This document shows, one piece after another, positions 25,784 through 36,131 of a DNA stretch of 64,000 nt (positions are counted from its first letter, which is position 1; each line of letters opens with the position of its first letter). The notes under the pieces are model-generated. The model searched no databases. It was not told where the DNA came from and saw only the letters and a list, made by a program, of their open reading frames with translations. Where the stretch lies: NCBI GenBank assembly GCA_963739175.1, contig CAVTZH010000008.1:248001-312000 (forward strand). Direction: 5' to 3'. The stretch comes from VAZQ01 sp963739175. Its GTDB lineage: Bacteria; Pseudomonadota; Alphaproteobacteria; Rhizobiales; Xanthobacteraceae. The position numbers and the translations under genes are program-made.

Positions 25784-26101
25784 ATGACTAAGACACTGAC
25801 TGCCTTGGTCGGCGCCGCTGCCATCGCCGGCTCGCTCGCCGTTTCGGTTTCAAGCGCCGACGCCCAATACCGCCGTCACGGCTGGGGCTGGGGCCCGGGC
25901 ATTGCCGCCGGCATCATCGGCGGCGCAATCATCACCGGCGCGATCCTCGCGTCGCGGCCGCGCGGCTATGTCGTGTACGAAGGCTACGGCCAGCCGGTGC
26001 AATACGCGGGCTGCTATTGGGCCGCCGAGCCGGTCTATGACCGCTACGGCCGCGTGGTCGGCTACACCGGCCAGCCGGTGCAAGTCTGCCCCGGCTACTA
26101 G
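25784..26101 (+). CDS. Small exported glycine/tyrosine-rich protein
   Basis: This 105-residue protein has signal peptide LVGAAAIAGSLAVSVSSADA, then a Gly/Trp-rich start (RRHGWGWGPG), a glycine-zipper-like hydrophobic stretch (IAAGIIGGAIITGAILAS) and a Tyr/Gly-rich tail with two cysteines ending QVCPGY. Similar proteins are common in Bradyrhizobium, with no known role. The codons for the last six residues and stop are nearly repeated immediately downstream. Confidence 0.65.
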   Translation: MTKTLTALVGAAAIAGSLAVSVSSADAQYRRHGWGWGPGIAAGIIGGAIITGAILASRPRGYVVYEGYGQPVQYAGCYWAAEPVYDRYGRVVGYTGQPVQVCPGY

Positions 26102-26132
26102 GTCTGCCCGGGTTACTAGACGCGGCTACTAG
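26084..26132 (+). repeat. 18-bp tandem repeat across a stop codon
   Basis: GTCTGCCCCGGCTACTAG (26084-26101) is followed directly by GTCTGCCCGGGTTACTAG (26102-26119), then a partial third GCGGCTACTAG. The first unit encodes the final five residues and stop of the preceding gene. Confidence 0.7.
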
Positions 26133-26155
26133 GCTTCTTCAGTTCCGAACAATAC

Positions 26156-26195
26156 AAACCCGGCGAGCGCGCGAGCACCGCCGGGTTTTGCTTTT
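26156..26195 (+). terminator. Rho-independent terminator
   Basis: The stem AAACCCGGCG (26156-26165) pairs with CGCCGGGTTT (26179-26188) and is followed by TTGCTTTTT. It suits the gene ending at 26101. Confidence 0.8.
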
Positions 26196-26213
26196 TGACA
26201 AGTCACTAGCGCT

Positions 26214-27458
26214 TCAGCGCTTCGCTCGCGACTGCATGTGCTCGAGCACCGCGGCGGTCGGCCAGCAATCGACCTTGAGGCGGTTGTTCTTTTGATAGTG
26301 CCCGAGCGCGGAGCGCGTGAGCATGCCGGCCTTGCCGTCGATCTTGTCCTTGTAGAGCCCGAGCTTGGTGAGCGTGTTCTGCATCGACTCGACCTGCGTG
26401 CTCTTGAGCTGCGTGTTCTTGCTCCACGGCGTCTCGAACGCCCGCGGATCGCCGATGCGGTCGCTGAGGTGCCCGACGAACAGCACGTAGAGATCGGAGA
26501 AGTTATATTCCTTGATCACGAAGTAGTTGTTGAGCGTCAGGAACGCCGGGCCGTAGGTCCCTTCCGGCTGCAACAGCGAGGCCGGCTCGTCGAACTCGTT
26601 CGGGCTCGGCTTGCGGGCATGCGTCAGCGTGAAGCCGCGCTGCAGCCATTCGCGTACCGGCTGCTTGAACTCCGGCACGCCGGTGGTGCAATCGACGCTC
26701 GACGGCGTGCGCACCTCGTAGGCCCAGCGCTGATTGCGCTTCCAGCCCTTGTTGACGAGCTGCTGCGCCGCCGAGGCGAGCGCGTCCGGCACCGAGCTCC
26801 AGATGTCGCGGTGACCATCGCCGTCGAAATCGACCGCGTGCTTGTAGAATTCCGACGGCAGGAATTGCGTGAGCCCCATCGCGCCGCCCCAGGAGCTGCG
26901 CATCTTGTCGAGCGAGATGTGGCCCTCTTCCAGGATCTTCAGCGCGTCGAGGAATTCCTCCCGGAACATGTCCTTGCGGCGGCCGTAGAAGCCCTGCGTC
27001 GCCAGCACGCGGATCGCGTTGTGCGGCAGCTTGTGCCCGCCATAGGCGGTCTCGCGTCCCCAGATCGCCAGGATCATGCTCGGCGGCACGCCGTATTGCT
27101 GCTCGATCTTCGCCAGCGTCGCACGGTGCTGCGCGGCGAGCTGCTTGCCGCGGTCGGCGAGGCGCGCGATCGAGGTCTCGCGGATGTAGTCGGCCGGCGT
27201 CTGCACGAACTCGGCCTGCTGCGGCTGCGGCCGGCCCTTGCGGCTCGGCAATTCAAGGTCTGGAAGTGACAAGTCGGGCTCGAGCCCGTGGATGGCGGCG
27301 CTGAAGGTCTTGCGCGAGACGCCCTTTTCTTGTGCCTGCGGCCACAGGCTCTCCAGCCAGCGGGAGAAGGCTAGATCGGGTGCCGGCTGTGCCGGCGGCG
27401 CCCCCAGCAGCGCTCCCGCAGCGCACGCGATCGCAAATGCAAATCCTTGAAATCTCAT
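26214..27458 (-). CDS. Lytic murein transglycosylase (MltB/SLT2 family) with PG-binding domain
   Basis: This 414-residue protein starts at ATG 27458 with signal peptide FAIACAAGALLGAPPAQPA. The transglycosylase domain shows the catalytic Glu136 in AIWGRETAYGG and the family blocks FYGRRKDMFREEFLDAL, MRSSWGGAMGLTQFLPSEFY and AVDFDGDGHRDIW. The C-terminus has a peptidoglycan-binding repeat (VESMQNTLTKLGLYKDKIDG). It cleaves glycan strands with 1,6-anhydro ring formation in the periplasm. It appears to be monocistronic and is divergent from the HPF-like gene. Confidence 0.9.
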   Translation of the reverse strand: MRFQGFAFAIACAAGALLGAPPAQPAPDLAFSRWLESLWPQAQEKGVSRKTFSAAIHGLEPDLSLPDLELPSRKGRPQPQQAEFVQTPADYIRETSIARLADRGKQLAAQHRATLAKIEQQYGVPPSMILAIWGRETAYGGHKLPHNAIRVLATQGFYGRRKDMFREEFLDALKILEEGHISLDKMRSSWGGAMGLTQFLPSEFYKHAVDFDGDGHRDIWSSVPDALASAAQQLVNKGWKRNQRWAYEVRTPSSVDCTTGVPEFKQPVREWLQRGFTLTHARKPSPNEFDEPASLLQPEGTYGPAFLTLNNYFVIKEYNFSDLYVLFVGHLSDRIGDPRAFETPWSKNTQLKSTQVESMQNTLTKLGLYKDKIDGKAGMLTRSALGHYQKNNRLKVDCWPTAAVLEHMQSRAKR

Positions 27459-27559
27459 GGTTCTGACCGTCTCCGGCGCACCCTGCAACAAATCGTGATT
27501 TCCGGGCGTTAGCTTAAGCGCCGAAATGCGCCGAAAGTCGGAAATACCCGGAGGAACGT

Positions 27560-28159
27560 ATGCAGGTGCCCCTCGAAATCGCTTTCCACCATACCGAAAG
27601 CTCGGATTGGGCCGAAGCCGAAATCCGCGACCGGGTCGCGGACCTCGAGAAGATCTGCGAGCGGCTCACATCCTGCCGCGTCCGCGTTGACCAGCGGGCC
27701 AGCAACGCGAGCGGCACCATCCCGCCGGTGGTCCATATCGAGCTCGGCATCCCCGGCCGCCCCGACGTCGTGGTCAGCCACGAGCCCGAACACCTGATGC
27801 GGAAATATCAGCGCCCCGACCTGCACAAGGCGATCAACGAGGCGTTCCGCATCGCCGAGCGGCAGTTGGTCGCCATCAAGGAGCAGCGCGACGGCCGCAC
27901 CAAGGGGGTGCATCACGACGGGCCGAACCAGGCGCTCGGCCAGGTCGCCGAGACCGATCCCGGCGGCGAATTCGGATTCCTGCTGACCAAGGAAGGCGCC
28001 CTGCTCTACTTCCACCGCAACGCGATGCTGTCGGGAAATTTCGACGACCTGCGGCGCGGCCACGAGGTGTATTACGTCGACGCCATGGGCGACACCGGCC
28101 CGATCGCCAGCAAGGTCCGCGTGAAGAAAGGCGCACTCAACGCCGCTGGCGATGAGTGA
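27560..28159 (+). CDS. HPF/RaiA-like domain fused to cold-shock-like domain
   Basis: This 199-residue protein has an N-terminal half resembling ribosome hibernation factors (VPLEIAFHHTESSDWAEAEI, ADLEKICERLTSCRVRVDQ, LHKAINEAFRIAERQLVAIK), with the beta-alpha-beta-beta-beta-alpha order. After a linker, residues about 130-190 look like a cold-shock/OB strand set (GGEFGFLLTKEGALLYFHRN, VYYVDAMGDTGP). This fusion is found in Alphaproteobacteria. A ribosome-associated or RNA-binding stress role is inference. It is convergent with the Tam gene. Confidence 0.75.
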   Translation: MQVPLEIAFHHTESSDWAEAEIRDRVADLEKICERLTSCRVRVDQRASNASGTIPPVVHIELGIPGRPDVVVSHEPEHLMRKYQRPDLHKAINEAFRIAERQLVAIKEQRDGRTKGVHHDGPNQALGQVAETDPGGEFGFLLTKEGALLYFHRNAMLSGNFDDLRRGHEVYYVDAMGDTGPIASKVRVKKGALNAAGDE

Positions 28160-28961
28160 CTAGCGCACCGCGAGAATAAACAGCCGCGGGAATTTCAGCA
28201 TCACCTTGCCGTCGTAGCGCGCCGAATAGGCGCGCGCGATGGCGTCGGTATAGGCGGCGAGATAGTCCTCCCGCATCTTGCCTTCCAGCACCGAATAGAA
28301 CGGCCGCAGCGACGAGCCCTTGAACCACTCCACCACGCCGGCGTGGTTCGGCATGATGTGATTGTAATGGGTGTGCCAGATGTCGAGATGGCTGCACAGC
28401 GGGCGCAGCAGATCGTAGAATTGCTCCGGGGTTAGAAGATCATTGCGCGCGGCATTCGACTTGGCGATCGCCGCCGCCCACGGGCCGTCGGCGCCGACCT
28501 GCTCCATCAATTGCAGCGCCCGCTCCTTTGTGTTGTCCGGCATCTGCACCGCCAACACGCCGCCCTTCGGCAGCGCCGTGAGCAACCGCGCCAGCACCTG
28601 CGGGATGATCCGGCAGCCACTGGAACACGGCGTTGCCGAACAGCAGGTCAGTGCCCGCCTCCGGCATCCAGGTCTCAAGATCGCCTTCGACGAATTTGCA
28701 ATTGGGCACGCGCTCGCGCGCCTGCCGCAGCATGTCGGGCGAGGAATCGACCCCGATCACCTCGGCGTTCGGAAACCGCTCGATCAGGAGCTCAGTGGAA
28801 TTGCCCGGTCCGCAGCCGAGATCGACCACGCGCTTGGGAGAAGTGAGCGGGATTTGCGCCAAGAGATCGCGCGGTGGGCGCGTGCGCTCGTCCTCGAACT
28901 TGAGGTACTGCTTCGCGGACCAGTCTTCGTTCCCCACGCGATCGGATGATGGGTCGGTCAT
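28160..28961 (-). pseudogene. tam: Trans-aconitate 2-methyltransferase-like, frameshifted
   Basis: ATG 28961 opens an about 266-residue methyltransferase with the SAM motif VVDLGCGPGNS at 45-55 and VIGVDSSPDMLRQARERVP. At 28601-28612 the frame breaks after FQWLPDH. One base later the expected PQVLARLLTALPKGGVLAVQ continues through DIWHTHYNHIMPNH to the stop at 28160. Removing one C restores the family length (E. coli Tam is about 252). Tam methylates trans-aconitate that leaks from the TCA cycle. It lies 29 bases after ettA, on the same strand. The break may be a read error. Confidence 0.8.
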
Positions 28962-28990
28962 GGGCGGGCAAGCTCGACAGGCTCAGGAAA

Positions 28991-30643
<1,653 letters not shown>

Positions 30644-31014
30644 GGAGCGCCCTGCCCTTTGCGTTGCGAGCGCGTCCGTCGAGCGCTGCTTTAGGTTCCG
30701 GGGATTGGGGGCTGATTTAACGGCCTGAATCGTTCCCGGCAAGACCGCCGCGCGGCCCAAGAGCCGTCGAAATCTCGCCTTTACCGCTCGTTTAGCTCGA
30801 TCCTCGGAGGGATCGGGGACACAAGCATCCGCGGCTGCCGGCGACCGTAACTTCTCGGCAACGCTGATAGCAAATCGCACCAAGTCTCAGCGAATACCTA
30901 CCAGTTTTTAATGAATTCGGACAAAGAATCATGTCCGAACCAGGGTGCGTTGTGGCGCGACAAAGAAGGCAAGAGGTCGAGCTTGCCACTGGGTCGAGCC
31001 GACAGGAGACGGCG
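30644..31014. other. Intergenic region between ettA and a small basic protein
   Basis: This 371-base gap holds the divergent promoters. Its one distinct element is the inverted repeat at 30916-30939, annotated separately. The rest shows no gene. Confidence 0.4.
30916..30939. promoter_or_regulatory. Perfect 8-bp inverted repeat, possible operator
   Basis: TTCGGACA (30916-30923) and TGTCCGAA (30932-30939) flank an 8-base spacer, 75 bases before the start at 31015. The geometry suits a dimeric regulator. No regulator is identified. Confidence 0.4.
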
Positions 31015-31218
31015 ATGGGTACGTATAACAAGAAAGTTCCGAAAACCGGGCGACGCCACGGCCTCGCCGAATTCACCCGCCTGTTCCGGTCGATGATCGA
31101 CCCGTACCGGCCCGAGCTGCACTACATGCGCGGTCCCGGCCCGAAGTGGCGCGCCAAGCACATGGTGCCCCCGGCCGAAGCCCCTGTGATGCACGGCCTC
31201 GCCCACATCAAGCACTAA
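31015..31218 (+). CDS. Small basic hypothetical protein
   Basis: This 67-residue protein starts at ATG 31015 after AGGAGACGGCG. It is basic, with no membrane segment: GTYNKKVPKTGRRHGLAEF, then SMIDPYRPELHYMRGPGPKW and a C-terminal His-rich end (HGLAHIKH). No family is recognised. A good ribosome-binding site, an inverted repeat upstream and a hairpin downstream support a real gene. Confidence 0.55.
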   Translation: MGTYNKKVPKTGRRHGLAEFTRLFRSMIDPYRPELHYMRGPGPKWRAKHMVPPAEAPVMHGLAHIKH

Positions 31219-31250
31219 GACCACCGCCTCAAATCCGGATTTGATTACCG

Positions 31251-31291
31251 CCGGCGGCCCCATTGCGGGGCCCGCCGGTTTCGCGTTTCTT
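31251..31291 (+). terminator. Probable terminator
   Basis: CCGGCGGCCCC (31251-31261) pairs with GGGGCCCGCCGG (31267-31278) with a small bulge, followed by TTTCGCGTTTCTT. It suits the gene ending at 31218. Confidence 0.6.
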
Positions 31292-31401
31292 AGGGCTGAT
31301 TTTGCCCGACCGGACCGCCTCCAGACCTCTCTTCCCTCCCCAAGGCCGGCCGGGCAAACCGATGACCCGCCCTGACGAACCTGCATAAGGACCAAGACCA
31401 C

Positions 31402-32364
31402 ATGGCCAAGTATCGCTGTGCAATCCTCGACGATTTCCAGAATGTCGCGCTCAAGGTGGCGGACTGGTCGAAAGTGACGGGCGACGTCGACGTCAAGGTG
31501 TTCAACGAGCACCTCGGCGGGGCCGACAATGTGGTCAAGGCGCTGCAGGACTTCGAAATCGTCGTGGCCATGCGCGAGCGCACCGCCTTCCCGCGCGCCG
31601 TCATCGAGAAGCTGCCGAAGCTCAAGCTGCTGATCACCACCGGCATGCGCAATGCCTCGATCGACATGGCGGCGGCCGCCGACAAGGGCGTCACCGTCTG
31701 CGGCACCGGCTCGTTCGGCAGCCCCACGTCAGGCATCGCCATCGGGCTGATGCTCGAATTGACCCGGCACATCGGCTACGAGAACGCGCGGCTCAAGGCC
31801 GGCGAGACCTGGCAGGTCACCATCGGCCCGGAGCTTGAAGGCCTCACGCTGGGCATCCTCGGCCTCGGCAAGCTCGGCACCCGTACCGCGGCGATCGGCA
31901 AGGCCTTCGGCATGCGGGTGATCGCCTGGAGCACGAACCTGACGCCCGAGAAGTGCAAGGAAGCCGGCGTCGAATACGTGACCAAGGAAGAGCTGTTCAA
32001 GCAGTCGGACTTCATCTCGATCCACGTGGTGCTGTCGCAGCGTTCGCGCGGGCTGGTCGGCGCCGCTGATCTCGCGCTGATGAAGCCGACGGCCTACCTC
32101 ATCAACACCTCGCGCGGACCGATCGTCGACGAGGCGGCCATGCTGGCGGCGCTGCGTGACAAGAAGATCGGCGGCGCCGGCCTCGACGTGTTCGACGTCG
32201 AGCCGTTGCCGAAGGACCATCCGCTGCGCAAGATGGACAACGTCGTGATCACGCCGCATCTCGGCTACGTGTCGCTGAAGAACTACCAGAACTATTTCGC
32301 CGGCGTGGTCGAGGACATCCGCGGCTTCATCGACGGCAAGCCGGTGCGGGTGATGACGAATTGA
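31402..32364 (+). CDS. D-2-hydroxyacid dehydrogenase family protein
   Basis: This 320-residue NAD(P)-dependent enzyme has the dinucleotide motif GLGKLG at 154-159, the substrate Arg238 in NTSRGPIVDEAAM, the Glu267 of the catalytic pair in LDVFDVEPLP and the proton-donor His286 in ITPHLGYV. That is the full catalytic set of 3-phosphoglycerate/glycerate-type dehydrogenases. Length is usual for the short family form. Natural substrate unknown. It precedes a ThDP-dependent enzyme gene but a long palindromic repeat separates them. Confidence 0.9.
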   Translation: MAKYRCAILDDFQNVALKVADWSKVTGDVDVKVFNEHLGGADNVVKALQDFEIVVAMRERTAFPRAVIEKLPKLKLLITTGMRNASIDMAAAADKGVTVCGTGSFGSPTSGIAIGLMLELTRHIGYENARLKAGETWQVTIGPELEGLTLGILGLGKLGTRTAAIGKAFGMRVIAWSTNLTPEKCKEAGVEYVTKEELFKQSDFISIHVVLSQRSRGLVGAADLALMKPTAYLINTSRGPIVDEAAMLAALRDKKIGGAGLDVFDVEPLPKDHPLRKMDNVVITPHLGYVSLKNYQNYFAGVVEDIRGFIDGKPVRVMTN

Positions 32365-32379
32365 GGCTGAACAAGCGCG

Positions 32380-32512
32380 ACATCTCAGTTATCGTCATGG
32401 CCGGCTTCATGCCGGCCATCCACGTCTCAACGCTCACTTAGATTCAAGACGTGAATGGCCGGGACACAAGGGCGTTTACGCCCGTCTTCGACGGGTTATG
32501 CCCGGCCATGAC
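32380..32512. repeat. Composite intergenic palindrome with three-arm module (copy 2)
   Basis: Nested inverted repeats fill the gap between two genes. GTCATGGCCGG near 32396 pairs with CCCGGCCATGAC near 32501, and GGCCATCCACGTCT pairs with AGACGTGAATGGCC. Within this, ATGGCCGGG (32455-32463) and CCCGGCCAT (32501-32509) enclose the three-arm module at 32465-32500, nearly identical over 33 bases to the one at 52178. Confidence 0.75.
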
Positions 32513-32529
32513 GCGGGAAACGGACGGAC

Positions 32530-34333
32530 ATGACCACCAACATCCTCAACGGCGGCCAGATCATCGTCGACTATCTCGTGCGCGAGAAGGTGCCGTACGT
32601 CTTCGGCTTGTGCGGGCACGGCAATATCGGGCTTGCTCGACGCGCTGTTCGAGCGATCGAGCGACATCAAGACCATCTCGACCCACCACGAAACCACCGC
32701 CGGCTTCATGGCCGACGTCTATTACCGCGTGGCGGGGAAGCCGGTCGCGACGTTCACGTCCTGCGGGCCGGGCTCGATGAACCTGCCAATCGCGCTCGCC
32801 AATGCGTATCTCGAACTCGGTGCCGTTCATGGCGATCACCGGCAACGTCCCGACCAGCCAGTTCAACCGCGGCGCGTTCCAGGAGCTCTATCGGCACTAC
32901 CAGGCCGACTTTCCGTCGACCGTGCGCACCATGTGCAAGAAGGTGTTCCAGCCGACGCGCGGCGACATGGTCGCGCTGGCGGTGCGGCAGGCGTGGAAGA
33001 CGATGGTGACCGGGCGGCCGGGTCCGGTGGTGCTCGACGTGCCGTTCGACATCTTCAAGGAAGCCGCCGCCGAGGAGACGCCGAACCCGCGAGGAATGGA
33101 GCGCCAACATCTCGTCGCGCTGCGGCGCCGATCCGGAAGGCGTGACCAAGACGGTCGACATGCTGCTTGCCGCCAAGCGGCCGGTCATCCTCGTGGGGCA
33201 GGGCGTGCGTTACGGCGGCGCCGCGGCGGAGCTGCTGGCGCTGGCGGAGAAGCTGCAGATCCCGGTGGCGGCGTCGGCGAGCGGGCTCGGCGCGCTCCCG
33301 AGCGACCATCCGCTGTCGCTCGGGCTCGTCTCACGCGGCGGCGTCTATCAGGCGAACCACGCCGCGAGGCAGGCCGACGTGCTGCTGGCGCTCGGCGTGC
33401 GCTTCGACGACCGCACCTCGAGCTCATGGATTCCGGGCTACTCGTTCACGATCCCGCCGACCAAGCTCATCCACGTGGACATCGACCCGGAGGAGATCGC
33501 GCGCAACTATCCGGTCGCGCTCGGGCTGATGGCGGACGTGCGCACCTTCCTGCGCCAGGTGCTGGCGGAGCTCGCGAGCCGCAAGACCATCGATGCGCAG
33601 GCGGCAGCGCGCAAGGAATGGCTCGCAGCGATCGACGGCTACCGCAAGGAATGGGACGCGCTGGTGGCGCCCGGCTTCAAGGACGACGCGACCCCGATCA
33701 ATCCGCAGCGCGCGGCCTTCGAGATCGACCGCGTGCTGCCCGAGGACGCGCATCCTGGTCAGCGACATCGGCGTGCACCACAACTGGCTGCTGCAGTTCT
33801 GCAAGCCGAAGCGCCCGGACTCGCTGATCGGCTCGATGGGTTTCGGCCCGATGGGGTTCGGCGTCGCCGGCGTGCTCGGCGCCAAGCTCGCGGCGCCGGA
33901 CCGGCCGTGCGTCGCGGTGGTCGGCGACGGCGCGTTCTTCATGCATGCCAACGTGCTCGGCACCGCGGTCGAGTATTCGCTGCCGGTGGTCTGGGTGGTG
34001 TGGAACAATTACGCCTACGCGTCGATCCGCGGCTTGCAGCGCGGCTATCTCGGCGGCCGCGAGCTTGCCACCGACTTCAAGCACCCGGAAACCGGCGCGC
34101 CCTATAATCCGGACTTCGCCGCGATGGCGCGCTCGGCCGGCATCAACGGCGTCAGCGTCGACCGGCCCGCCGATCTCGCCGACGCCGTGAAGGCTGCAAT
34201 CGCCAGCGGCAAGCCGTACCTGATCGACGCCAATATCGGCGCCGACAAGAACCCGGGCGGCGCCGGCGTGTGGGATCTGCCCGGCCACGGCGTCAGCGCG
34301 CCGGTGATCGGCGGGCGCTACACACCGAGTTGA
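32530..34333 (+). pseudogene. Thiamine-diphosphate-dependent enzyme (acetolactate synthase-like), four apparent frameshifts
   Basis: Five successive frames rebuild one enzyme of about 600 residues. The N-terminal Pyr domain has ILNGGQIIVDYLVREKVPYV and the catalytic Glu in STHHETTAGFMADVYY. The middle domain has PVILVGQGVRYGGAAAELLA. The C-terminal PP domain has the ThDP/Mg motif VVGDGAFFMHANVLGTAVEY ending in WNNYAYASI. Breaks fall at 32629-32634, 32816-32823, 33089-33099 and 33744-33752. Every break is repaired by removing one base, which argues for sequencing insertions. Oxalyl-CoA, acetolactate or sulfoacetaldehyde-type chemistry are alternatives; the substrate is unknown. Confidence 0.8.
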
Positions 34334-34340
34334 GCCAAGC

Positions 34341-34688
34341 ATGGCGACGGCCAACGACTTGCGCCGCATGGCGCTGAAACTCGAAGGCACCACCGAGGCG
34401 CCGCATTTCGATCGTGCGGCGTTCAAGGTCGCGCGCATCTATGTGACGCTGGCCGCCGACGGCCGCACCGCCAATTTCGGCTTCACGCCCGACGAGCAGG
34501 AACTGAAATGCCTGGTGGCGCCGAAGGCGTTTGCGCCGGTGCCGAACGCCTGGGGCAAGCAGGGCTGGACCACCGCCAAGCTGTCCGCCCTCAGCGCGGC
34601 GGACTTGAAGAGCGCGCTCGACATGGCCTGGGCCCATGCCGTTTCGAAGAAGAATGCCGTTGCGAAGAAGAAAGCGCGCCGGCGGTGA
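34341..34688 (+). CDS. MmcQ/YjbR family protein
   Basis: This 115-residue protein has the YjbR/CyaY-like fold pattern: DLRRMALKLEGTTEAPHFDR, AAFKVARIYVTLAADGR and NAWGKQGWTTAKLSAL, followed by a helix and a short Lys/Arg tail. The family is described as a double-wing DNA-binding fold, with no firm biochemical role. It starts 7 bases after the ThDP enzyme's stop, so it may be co-transcribed. Confidence 0.8.
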   Translation: MATANDLRRMALKLEGTTEAPHFDRAAFKVARIYVTLAADGRTANFGFTPDEQELKCLVAPKAFAPVPNAWGKQGWTTAKLSALSAADLKSALDMAWAHAVSKKNAVAKKKARRR

Positions 34689-34727
34689 TCGCCCATGGCG
34701 TGACCGCCGTCGCTGCGCCAAAACGAA

Positions 34728-34752
34728 GATGCCCGGTCCATGACCGGGCATC
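34728..34752. terminator. Hairpin between convergent genes
   Basis: GATGCCCGGT (34728-34737) pairs with ACCGGGCATC (34743-34752). On the minus strand it is followed by TTCGTTTT, so it should end the L,D-transpeptidase transcript. Confidence 0.55.
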
Positions 34753-34776
34753 AGATGTCTCGAATGATGATGTTCG

Positions 34777-35964
34777 TCAGCGCGCCTGGATCACGGCCGG
34801 CGGGTGGAGCGGCACCGGCTCGCCGTAGTTTTCGGCTTGCTGGCCCTGCGGCACCGGCGGCCTGAGCGTCTGCGGTGCAGGTCCCGCGACCGGCGCCGGC
34901 CCGGTCGACACAGACGCCGGCGGCTTGCCGGGCAGCACCACCACGCGGGTGCCGACCTTCACGCGATAGTAGAGGTCGGTGACGTCCTCGTTGGTGAGGC
35001 GGATGCAGCCCGACGACACGAACGAGCCGATGGTCGATGGCTGATTGGTGCCGTGGATGCGGTAAAGCGTGTTGCCGAGATAGAGCGCGCGCGCGCCCAT
35101 CGGGTTGCCTTCGCCGCCGGCCATGAAGCGCGGCAGGTAAGGCTGGCGCTCGATCATTTCCGACGGCGGATGCCAGTCCGGCCATTCGGCCATGCGCGAG
35201 ACGCGCTGGGCGCCGTTCCACGTGAAGCCTTCGCGGCCGACGCCGATGCCGTAGCGGATCGCCTGGCCGTTGCCGAGGACGAGATAGAGATACGTGTTCG
35301 CGGTATCGATGATGATGGTGCCGGCCGGCTCGCGCGTGCGGTACTCGACCGTCGCGCGCCGGAACTGCGGCGGCAATTCCTTGCGCGGGCCGGTCTCCGG
35401 ACGAACGTCCATCGGCAGGCGCGAGGTGGTTTCGGGCTCGCCCTCGCCAGGCTGGCCACCAGGGCCGATACCCGCGGGCGGGCGGAAGGCATTGTCGTGC
35501 TGCGGCGGCACCGCGCCGTATTGCGGGCGAGGCGCCGGTCCGCGCGGATCCTGCTGGTAGCCGGGCGGCGGATCGTAAGCCGGCTGTCCCGGCGGATAGC
35601 CGGGCGCCGCACCGTGCTGACCTTGCGGTGGCGGACCATATTGGCCGGGCGGCGGCGGTGCGTAGGTCGGCTCGCGTCCAGGCGCGGCATACGGGCCGGG
35701 CGGCGGCAGCGCTTCCGACTCATAGCTGCGCTGCGGCTGACCGTAGCCCGGCGCCGCGCGGCGATATCCGGGCGGCGGATCGTAGGGCGGCAGGTCGTCG
35801 TCGTTATCGATGGCAGCCGGCGGCAGCGGCCGCATGAGCGGCGGTGACGCTCCCAGTGGCGGCAGCGGCGGCAGGAATTGGGCCAGCGCCGTGCTGGGTA
35901 AGGCCGCAAGGCCCCCCGACAGACCGACCACGAGTGCAGTGACAGCAGCCGCGCGCAAGAACAT
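34777..35964 (-). CDS. L,D-transpeptidase (YkuD) with long proline-rich linker
   Basis: This 395-residue exported enzyme starts at ATG 35964, after GGAGGGGGGA, with signal peptide VTALVVGLSGGLAALPSTALA. Residues about 35-190 are Pro/Gly/Tyr/Gln-rich and probably span the peptidoglycan. The catalytic domain follows (TIIIDTANTYLYLVLGNGQA) with the YkuD motif HGTNQPSTIGSFVSSGCIRL; the nucleophile is Cys320. Such enzymes make 3-3 cross-links or attach outer-membrane proteins to the wall. A low-complexity tail ends the protein. It is divergent from nothing close and ends at a hairpin. Confidence 0.9.
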   Translation of the reverse strand: MFLRAAAVTALVVGLSGGLAALPSTALAQFLPPLPPLGASPPLMRPLPPAAIDNDDDLPPYDPPPGYRRAAPGYGQPQRSYESEALPPPGPYAAPGREPTYAPPPPGQYGPPPQGQHGAAPGYPPGQPAYDPPPGYQQDPRGPAPRPQYGAVPPQHDNAFRPPAGIGPGGQPGEGEPETTSRLPMDVRPETGPRKELPPQFRRATVEYRTREPAGTIIIDTANTYLYLVLGNGQAIRYGIGVGREGFTWNGAQRVSRMAEWPDWHPPSEMIERQPYLPRFMAGGEGNPMGARALYLGNTLYRIHGTNQPSTIGSFVSSGCIRLTNEDVTDLYYRVKVGTRVVVLPGKPPASVSTGPAPVAGPAPQTLRPPVPQGQQAENYGEPVPLHPPAVIQAR

Positions 35965-36131
35965 TCCCCCTCCTCGGCAATGACAAGCCGTTGGAACCAC
36001 ACAAGGAAATCACCGATGAACAAGGCACATTCAAGACCATAACGTTAAAAAATGGGTAACGCATTGAAAATGCGCCGCAAACCCGTGAGCTTTCCTGTCA
36101 ATTCCGCGCGAGGAACTTGTGCAGGCAGCGA

